From NCBI RefSeq assembly GCF_030272615.1, contig NC_081414.1:768688153-768752152 (forward strand): DNA of 64,000 nt, written 5' to 3'. A model generated the notes under the pieces. The model ran no database searches and was not told where the DNA came from. It saw nothing but the letters and a program-made list of their open reading frames with translations. A program made the position numbers and the translations under genes. Each line of letters opens with the position of its first letter. The stretch's first letter is position 1. This DNA comes from Cryptomeria japonica. Taxonomy: Eukaryota; Streptophyta; Pinopsida; Cupressales; Cupressaceae. Shown piece by piece: positions 56,548-64,000 of the stretch.

Positions 56548-58281
56548 GAACCGGTTGTCAGTCAACCAAGTACTAGTAACAATGTTCCTACACCGGCAGA
56601 TGTAGATGCTGATACTGATGGAGATGAGGATGAAGAAGAAAAGCAAGAGGAGTCTATCAAGACCATTCCTCGGTATGTCAAGTTGAATCATGATCCTAAG
56701 CAGATCATAGGAGATAAGGATGCAAGAATCCTTACAAGAAGAAAGGTCAGAGAAAACTCATGTATGATCTTTGAATTTGAGCCTAATCATCAAAGAGGCA
56801 CATAAAGATGAAGACTGGATCAAGGCAATGGAAGAGGAACTTGACCAGATAGAGAAATATGGTACATGGTCTTTGGTACCCAGACCGGAGCATAAAAATG
56901 TCATTGGTACCAAATGGGTCTTTATAAATAAGCTGAATGAGGATGGCATAGTGATTAGGAACAAAGCCAGATTGGTGTGCAAAGGATATGCTCAAAAGAA
57001 GGAGAAGTCTATGGAGAAACCTTTGCTCCTGTAGCCAGATTGGAAGGAGTTTGTATGCTTCTTGCATATGCAGCTTTTAAAGGCTTCAAAGTATATCAAA
57101 TGGATGTAAAATCTACATTCCTAAATGGTGTACTTGAAGAGCAGGTGTATATAGAGAAACCAAATGGGTTTGCCCTATCTGAAGATAGTGACATGGTATG
57201 TAGGCTACATAAAGCCTTATATGGTCTAAAGCAGGCACCTAGAGCATGGTATGAACATTTGCATTCCCATCTTGTGAAGATTGGATTTGAGAGAACAAGT
57301 GAAGATAGCAATATCTACTTGAAGTCTGAAGGAGATCAGATCCTGATCTGTGAGGTATTTGTTGATGACATTATCTTTGGTGGAGATGACAAGATGAGTC
57401 ATGAGTTTGTAGATGAGATGAAGAAAGAGTTTGAGATGTCACTCGTAGGGGAGATTAAGTTCTTCATTGGACTGCAGATCTAGCAGATGAAAGATGGAAT
57501 CTTTATCACTCAATCCAAGTATGTGAAAGAGGTGTTGAAGACCTTTGGCATGGAAGATACCAATCCACTATCCAAAGAGGATGACTCAGCATTGGTTGAT
57601 GAGAAGGAATACTGATCAATGATTGGTAAGTTACATTATGTAGTGCATAGCAGACTAGATATTGCACATGCAGTACGCATTACTGCAAGGTTCCAGAAAA
57701 GCCCAAGAGAATCCCACTTGGTTGGAGTCAAGCGGATTCTTAGGTATCTGAAGGGAATTGTTGACTATGGATTATGGTATCCATATAGCAAGGATTTCAA
57801 CTTGAAAGTATACATAGATGTTGATTGGGTAGGTAATGTAGATGACCGAAAAAGAACAACCGGTGGTGCATTCTTTCTTGGTGGTAGACTGGTTTCATGG
57901 ATGACTAAGAAGCAGAGTTGTATCTCTTAGTCTAGAGCAGAAGCAGAGTATGTTACAGCTTTCATAAACTGCACTCAGACAATTTGGATGAAGCATGTAT
58001 TAAATGGCTTCAAAGTTCCTGTATCTGAACCGGTAAGTATATTTTGTGACAATACTAGTGCAATGAATATCTCCAAGAATCCAGTTTTACATTCTAGAAC
58101 CAAGCACTTTGAGCTTAAGTATCATTTCTTGAGGGAAAAGGTTCAAAACAAAGAGATTGCACTGGAACATGTTTCCAGTAAGGAGCAGTTAGTAGACATA
58201 TTCACCAAGCCTCTCCCAAAGGCTACATTTATGTACTTAAGAGTTGAATTAGGGGTGTTGCCCCTTCAGGAGGTAAACTAA
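56548..58281 (+). pseudogene. E7 reverse transcriptase and RNase H
   Basis: Linker with EDEEEKQEES, IPRYVKLNHDPKQIIGDKDA, then a frameshift near 56790 and another near 56995. RT: IKAMEEELDQIEKYGTW, GETFAPVARLEGV, YQMDVKSTFLNGVLEEQVY, LYGLKQAPRAWYEHL and [13 protein letters not shown] near 57360. Between GMEDTN and LSKEDDSAL about 11 residues present in E3 are missing. RNase H: VYIDVDWVGNVDDRKRTTGG, SWMTKKQSCIS, a stop, AEAEYVTAFINCTQ, FCDNTSAMNISKN and DIFTKPLPKATFMYLRVELG, ending 58279-58281. Stops near 57481, 57613 and 57928. Confidence 0.9.
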
Positions 58282-58523
58282 AGGTATATGCTCCACATCA
58301 GCCAGGTATTGCATAGTCAAATTTATTATGGATTGATGTGTTGAAGGATGCTACTCCTCAGGGGGAGCAACATAATAGAACAGGGAAGCTTGTGCCTCCA
58401 CTTTGGCATTGTTGTCAAAGGGGGAGAAGATGTGAAGCGGAGAAGATATCTGCAAAAAATGGGGAGAAGATGTGAAGCAGGGAGATATCTTTGTATATTG
58501 CCATCAATGCCAAAGGGGGAGAT
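58282..58523 (+). other. E7 3' untranslated region and polypurine tract
   Basis: Contains GGGGGAGCAAC, GGGGGAGAAGATGTGAAGC and a near-copy GGGGAGAAGATGTGAAGC. AAAGGGGGAGAT at 58512-58523 abuts the 3' LTR. Confidence 0.85.
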
Positions 58524-59938
58524 TGTTGGCATTATGTGAACCGGTATGAGGACATAATGACATTATGTGTTGTCATTGATGTCAATATGATGTAGAGAAG
58601 AGAACTGGTATAACACTGTGAACCAACATTTGTGCCAAAGTGAAGCGGTGTGCTTGTTCAATGTGAACCGGCATATGGTTATGGGAACCAGCACATGGAA
58701 GCGTTGTATGACTACCAGTTGGTAGTCTCAACTTCAGGGTTTCCGATTGGAGTGCTTCAAGCCTGTGTGGCTCAACCGGTGAATCTGTGTGATGAGTCAG
58801 CATGATAACAAAGAACAGATCATGTTGCCACGTAAGCCTTGTGTGCGTGAAGGATCTTGCATGAAGGAGATTGTTCCTATCTACCTCGGGAATGTGCGAA
58901 GTCTGTAAATGGTGATAACATGTGATGGGTTATCATTCGCCATGAAATCGGTGGAAAATGAACGATGGAGATTAATGCAATGTGCTCAACGGTCAAGATT
59001 GAACCGTTTGAATTCCTTAACCTAATAGGTTTAGGGTTTAGGGTTTATGTTACTGACCTATCTGTTTTCCTATAAGGTCGATGTTGTGACTTTTTCTAGG
59101 GTTGTTGGCAAAAGTTGCGTGTGTGTATCCAAGAGAAGAGATACGTGATTCTTGCCAGACCAAAGGAGAGAAGTGATACCTGCAAAGTGTAAGTGCAAAA
59201 GGTGAAGAGGAGCTTAAGCGGATCTGCATTGGCATTGAGTGTTGTTACTAGATCATTATAATACCCGTTGATCTCTAACCACTTCAACAATTGAGAAATC
59301 CCTTAACAGGGTAGCTTTAACAGGATTGTTGTAAATCCTTTAACAGAGTGACTCAAAACCATTGAGTTCTTGAAATCCTCTAACAAGGTAACCTTTAATA
59401 GGGTTTAACCCTTAACCGGGTGATCCCTAATAGGATCGGTTCTTAACATAGCCTATTGTATCAATCTTTAACCAGACAAGGCTCCTAACAGAGCAGACTT
59501 CTAAAGAGTTCAAAAACAAGCTTGTGGGTATTCATCCCCATTGTGGTTTTTCCAAGTTGGGTTTCCACGTGAAAAATATGTGTGTCATGTGTGATGTCTT
59601 TTTCATGTGATGTTATATTGTTTTCTGTCAAGCAGTGAATCATGTTGGTCTAGTTGCTTATATGTATATCTTTGATGATAGATTACCTGTTCATGCATTA
59701 GGGTGAAATGGAAATGAAGTGATAGATTGTATGAGAAGATAAGTGTCAACCAGTTTATGCTTGTCTCAGTCATTCTGGGTTTTTCCAGTTGTACTCTGTT
59801 TAAGGACCAGTGTTACTATTTGTCTGTCAAAGCACAGTGTCTGCAGACAAACCGGTTCAAGAGTGTGTTTTTGTCTGTACTGATTCACCCCCCCTCTCAG
59901 TACCGGTTTGGTACTATTTGTTTATCATTGAGTTATCA
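58524..59938 (+). repeat. E7 3' LTR
   Basis: Partner of 52704-54145 with scattered substitutions (for example ACCGGTATAAC against ACTGGTATAAC) and the 24-bp deletion noted above. Ends GAGTTATCA at 59938. Confidence 0.93.
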
Positions 59939-60885
59939 AATATGACCTCTAATGACATGATTTGGTGTCTTAAGGGGTCCTATGGTGTCGTTAGGGGTCA
60001 TATGGTGTCCATAGGGGTCATATGGTGTCTTGTGACACCATAGGACCCCTTAAGACACCAAATTGTGTCGTTAGGGGTCATATTGTGTCCTAAGGGGTCG
60101 TAACACACAATATGACCTCAAACAACATGATTTGGTGTCTTAAGGGGTCCTATGGTGTCATTAGGGGTCATATGGTGTCCATAGGGGTCATATGGTGTCT
60201 TGTGACACCATAGGACCCCTTAAGACACCAAATTGTGTTGTTAGGGGTCATATTGTGTCCTAAGGGGTCGCAAGACACAATATGACCCCTAATGACATGA
60301 TTTGGTGTCTTAAAGGGTCCTATGGTGTCGTTAGGGGTCATAAGGTGTCCATAGGGGTCATATGGTGTCTTGTGACACCATAGGACCCCTTAAGACACCA
60401 AATTGTGTCGTTAGGGGTCATATTGCATCCTAAGGGGTCGTAAGACACAATATGACCCCTAATGACATGATTTGGTGTCTTAAGGGGTCCTATGGTGTCC
60501 ATAGGGGTCATATGGTGTCTTGTGACACCATAGGACCCCTTAAGACACCAAATTGTGTCGTTAGGGGTCATATTGTGTCTTAATGACACCATAGGACCCC
60601 TTAAGACACCAAATCATTTCGTTAGGGGTCATATGGTGTCCTAAAGGGTCATAGGCCACAATATGACCCCTTAGGACACAATATGACCCAAAGCGACCCA
60701 ATATGGTGTCATTAGGGGTCATATGGTGTCCTAAGAGGTCATAAGGGTTCATGGGATACCATATGACCCCTTATGACATGATTTGGTGTCTTAAGGGGTC
60801 CTATGGTGTCCTAAGACACCGTATAACCCCTAACGACACCATAGGACCCCTTAAGAAATCTAATTGTGTTGGTAGGGGTCATATG
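59939..60885. repeat. Decamer-phased array, block 2
   Basis: Continuation of block 1 after E7 in the same 10-bp phase. TGTGACACCA recurs at 60031, 60201, 60371 and 60521 (170, 170, 150). A one-base slip occurs near 60595. From about 60660 the words change to an edge variant (ACCCAAAGCGACCCAATATG, GGTTCATGGGATACC) that is the inverse of 49250-49350. Confidence 0.95.
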
Positions 60886-60979
60886 GTCTCTCTTTATTCT
60901 TTATTTCTCCCTCTCTCCCTCTCCTCCTCTCTCTCTCTCTCTCTCCCTCTCTCCCTCCCCTTCTCTCTCTCTCTCTCTC

Positions 60980-61014
<35 letters not shown>
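60886..61014 (+). repeat. CT-rich tract inside the right arm
   Basis: TCTCTCTTTATTC, then mixed CTCTCCCT and long (CT)n to 61014. It is the complement-type mirror of the GA tract at 49171-49229 but about twice as long. Confidence 0.95.
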
Positions 61015-61015
<1 letters not shown>

Positions 61016-61165
61016 AAATGTGACTAATAAAATCCGATATCCAATTTAATCGGATATTGGATTTCTGCCATGTGGCAGTTTACTAAATAAATGGTAGCAA
61101 CAGAAAAATTTTTGGGGACCACAAATTTTTCTACTAAAATCGGATATCAGATATCCGACGACTTT
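61015..61165 (-). repeat. Right inverted arm (partner 49021-49170)
   Basis: Inverted copy of the left arm: AAAATGTGACTAATAAAATC, TATCCAATTTAATCGGATA, AAATTTTTGGGGACCACAAA, ACTAAAATCGGATATCAGAT. The outer palindrome is less perfect (GGATATCAGATATCCGAC). Confidence 0.9.
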
Positions 61166-61846
61166 TTTTGTAGCCAAAATTGATAAAACGAAAAGGGTTT
61201 TTTAAGGACGTTCCGAGTTTTCCAACAATATAAGGTTTGTCTTATTTCGACTTTAATAAATAATTATTATTTATTTTGTAATTGAATTCTGACAATAGTC
61301 CTGATTGATATACTAATTGAAAAACACTCATAAATTTCAAACGGTAAAACATTTTTTAAAACCGAAACATGCGTCACATCCTATGCTTCGTCTACTATAG
61401 GGAAAAAAAATTTTAAAAAAAAATCATAAGGTTTTGACCAAGTTAAGGTGGTCAGATGTAGGAGTTTCTGAATTTCTAAAAAGCTATAGTAAAAAATTTT
61501 AAAAAAATATGTGTCACATCCGGACATGAGTCTAATACTTATATTATAAATATTATAAAAAAATATTAAGATTTGATTGTGATTAGGGTGGTCAGACATA
61601 CGTTTACTTCTTATTTTTTTCCTAAAATTTTAGTACCACTGCATTGAAATTTGAAATTTTCATCAAATAGGATTTTTTTTTTCCAAAAAACAACTAGTAG
61701 CTTAGAAACTAAATTCAATTTCCTATATATTCTCTTCTTACATATTTTAAAAATAATGTTCACAACTTATTCAAATTTTCATGTCAAGTTGCATAACTCT
61801 GATTTTCTGAAATTTCATTGCCACTTAGGCCTATTTTGGCACACCA
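61166..61846. other. Non-coding AT-rich segment with a degenerate duplication
   Basis: No gene seen. Two similar stretches occur about 130-150 bp apart: GTCACATCC..TCTACT..AAAAAATTTTAAAAAA..AAGGTGGTCAGATGTAG (61373-61460) and GTCACATCC..GTCTAATAC..AAAAATATTAAG..AGGGTGGTCAGACATACG (61512-61602). The first 100 bp may be a weak outward continuation of the inverted arm. Confidence 0.5.
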
Positions 61847-63052
61847 TGATCCTGCACATACCCATGTATGATTTTACAAATGAAGCAAACTAGATTATAA
61901 TATGACAAGGTTAGTAGCAATACTATCCTAACATGATATACTAGTTAATGATTTAAGCTAATGATAAAGGAAATACTCTAAAATGCTTATTAGATTAATT
62001 TCTACTACAAAGAGAAGGTAGATGTATTGATAAATTTGAGCATAAATGAGATACTAAAAGCTTGCAGGGATCCTTAAAATTGAGGAATGAGAGCTATATT
62101 TATAGGAAAAATAGGGCAATGGAAGGTCAAGATTGAAGGAGTTAATCAAGGGTCGGGATTGAAAGTTATCATGTTTACAATTTTCACCAATGAAATGGTG
62201 ACAATTGTCAACATAAGACTGCTTGAGAGGAGATGAAAAAAGCACTAAATTCTTGAGAAGACCTCATGGTTACCTTTAGAAGGTAAGGGTTAAGGTTAGG
62301 TTAGGGTTATCCAATGGATAAAGATTTTACCCAAAGGGTAAACTCTTGTGCAAAGGTTAAAGGGATAACCATGGTCAAAGCAATGAATGCTTGATGAGAC
62401 CCCTGGGTTAGATGAGGGTTAAGTTAGGCAAAAAGTCTCTAACCATGCCACTAAGGGTTAGTTAACCATTAATGGTTTGAAGACTTTTGGGGACAAATTT
62501 GTAAGTCCTTCCAAATTTGGGGGTATTCAACAAATTAGCTTGTTGAAGGCACAAAGGCTTTAATGCCTTTTGAAGACTTTACACCAAATTTGAGAAGTGA
62601 CCTCCTCAAATTTAGGGAAAAGGGATAATGGATGGGCTTAGGTTAATTGATTAGGATTAGATGGATTCTAGAAGAAATTAGGAATAGGGTTAGGATGCAA
62701 GTGGGAGATGTAGGAAAATGCAAGTGGATGAGGGATAATAGGATTAATTAAAATAAATTGCTTTATTTCAATTGTGGTTGCAAGTTGGGAAATTAAATAA
62801 ATTAGATTTATTCAATTGGGGTAAACTATTAATTAAAAAGTAGGGAGAAGGGATTTAATTAAATAAATGATTTATTCAATTAAATGTCATAAAGGGCTTA
62901 AGTGAATTTAACTAAATAAATTGAATAATTTATTTAATTAAATAGAAGAATGTGGGTGATTTAATTAAATTAGATTTAACTAAATAGAGGAGTGAGAATA
63001 AAATGAACATTGAATATTCATTTAGGAATATGGTCATTTTTATACGTCTACA
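61847..63052 (-). repeat. E9: LTR related to the E5/E6 family, minus strand
   Basis: On the minus strand it starts TGTAGACGTATAAAAATGACC and then has TTTAATTAAATAAATT-type repeats. It shares TATGTTGACAATTGTCACC with the E6 LTR (TATGTTGACACTTGTCACC) and has a TATAAATA box at 62097-62104. The right edge is clear; the left edge near 61847 is approximate. Target duplications do not match (CACCA against CTATC), so the left side may be rearranged. Confidence 0.6.
62097..62104 (-). promoter_or_regulatory. TATA box of E9
   Basis: The minus strand reads CCTATAAATATAGCTC, at the position homologous to the E6 TATAAATAG. Confidence 0.5.
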
Positions 63053-63846
63053 CTATCTTTAGTGCATTATCAAATACTAAATTGACAAAAGTTATTTCCT
63101 TGAATACTGCTTATGAGGTTTGGCAAAAGCTAAAAGATATCTATGAAGGAAATGAGAGAGTTAAGTTGACAAAGAGGTTAATAGCTAAGTGAAGGTATGA
63201 AAACGTAAAGATGGAAGAAGGAGAAGATATAGTAAGATACTTTGAGAAGGTTGACAATGCAATGAATGAAATCAAAGAACTAGGAGGAACTTTTAATGAT
63301 GAAGATGTAATTGACAAAATATCGATGGCTCTATTGGTAAGTTGTAGTGATAAGATCTCAGCTATTGAAGAAACCCATGATCTGAAGAAGTTTACTAGAG
63401 AGCAACTATTTGGAACCTTGACTGCATTTGAAGTGATAAATTTTGGAAAAGACAAAGACAAATCAGAGACAACATTCAAAGCATCTGAAGATGATCTGGA
63501 TGATGATAGCCCAGATGAGATGGAACTAAATTTTGTGAGGAAATTGAAGAAAGGCACCAACAAGTACAAAGGTATGTTACCCTTTAAATTTTTTAGATGT
63601 GGAAAGATTGGTCATATAGCTACTAGATGTCCGGAAAGGGGAACAAGGCAAAAGTTTAGAGAAAATAAAGGAAATTTCAATAAGAAAGCCTATTATGTTA
63701 AGGATGATGTCGACATTTCAGATGACGAATGGGATTATGAAGAATGCGACTGTTTGTTTCTAGTAGAAAAGGGTGCACCTTGTTTTGATATTTCTAAGAC
63801 TATTGCTACTGTATTTCATGCTAGAAGAGATAATAATGAATGGTTG
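63053..63846 (+). pseudogene. Copia E10 gag fragment
   Basis: Starts inside gag next to E9: ALSNTKLTKVISLNTAYEVW, LKDIYEGNERVKLTKRLIAK, a stop at 63190, MEEGEDIVRYFEKVDNAMNE, ISAIEETHDLKKFTREQLFG, FVRKLKKGTNKYKGMLPF. The knuckle reads FFRCGKIGHIATRC with the first Cys changed to Phe. A pre-protease linker follows, ending NNEWL, just before where the DSG protease motif should come. The sequence then changes at 63847. The N-terminal third of gag is absent left of E9. Confidence 0.85.
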
Positions 63847-64000
63847 TGTAATGGTGGAAAATTAGGGATTCCACCATTAGAGGGATGAAAACCACTAATT
63901 TACCATCACATTAAAAAGAGGGAGGAATCCAATAGATCCAACCCCAAATCAAGAATGATAAGGACTGAATATTGAATGGATTTAAGGGTGGTATGAATAA
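63847..64000 (+). repeat. Probable start of another LTR, runs off the window
   Basis: The Copia frame NNEWL is interrupted exactly where TGTAATGGTGGAAAATTAGG begins, the same TGTAATG start as E4. The remaining 154 bp have no gene. Confidence 0.4.

Larger units (their letters stand above)
52704..59938 (+). mobile_element. Copia E7 inserted in the decamer array, duplication AATAT
   Basis: 7,235 bp flanked by AATAT at 52699-52703 and 59939-59943. Removing it restores ACACAATATGACC, an ordinary array word. LTRs are 1,442 and 1,415 bp. All domains are present with about ten nonsense codons and two frameshifts. Protein similarity to E3 is high throughout, so both belong to one family. Confidence 0.95.

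Overview
The window looks like a stretch of a very large plant genome, most likely a gymnosperm. This is inferred from content, not proven. There are no host-type intron-containing genes, and almost every base belongs to an LTR retrotransposon or its remains. The Ty1/Copia elements carry 1.0-1.7 kb LTRs ending in C-rich tracts followed by a TGGTATCAGAGC-type primer site. The Ty3/Gypsy material includes a Tat-lineage element. I see no rRNA, tRNA or CRISPR.

Layout, with element names used only here. 1-1852: minus-strand Copia end E0 (LTR 705-1852). 1853-6555: plus-strand Copia E1, its reverse transcriptase split by a 1.2 kb solo LTR (2554-3763, repeat AAACT). 6556-7223: a Copia scrap. 7224-22751: Copia E2, split inside its RNase H by complete Copia E3 (13815-21020, repeat CACTA). 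The 3' LTR of E2 is split by a large minus-strand LTR, E4 (22752-28308), which itself contains solo LTR E5 (23873-25537, repeat GTATC). 28326-29760: 3' end of a minus-strand Copia, E8. 29974-32240 plus 48203-48831: one minus-strand gene with DDE-transposase-like motifs, broken by Gypsy E6 (32241-48202, 15,962 bp, repeat CTCTC). 49013-61165: an unusual inverted structure. Its two outer arms are rich in GATATCCGAT-type palindromes, each arm is followed inward by a GA or CT tract, and the core is an array with a 10-bp phase and a 170-bp higher-order unit. Copia E7 (52704-59938, repeat AATAT) is inserted in the array. 61847-64000: a minus-strand LTR related to E5/E6 (E9), a Copia gag fragment (E10), and the start of another LTR.

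The elements do not work together as a pathway. The order of events is readable from nesting: E3 and E4 came after E2, E5 after E4, E6 after the DDE-like gene, and E7 after the decamer array. E6 is the youngest by appearance: its two 1,803-bp LTRs differ at only one position that I noticed, and its 7.3-kb coding region has only two stop codons. The Copia elements all carry several stops and frameshifts.

The least conventional part is 48.2-61.2 kb: a decamer-phased array inside inverted arms, lying directly beside the 5' end of the DDE-like gene. It may be a large terminal-inverted-repeat element or a satellite caught between such ends.
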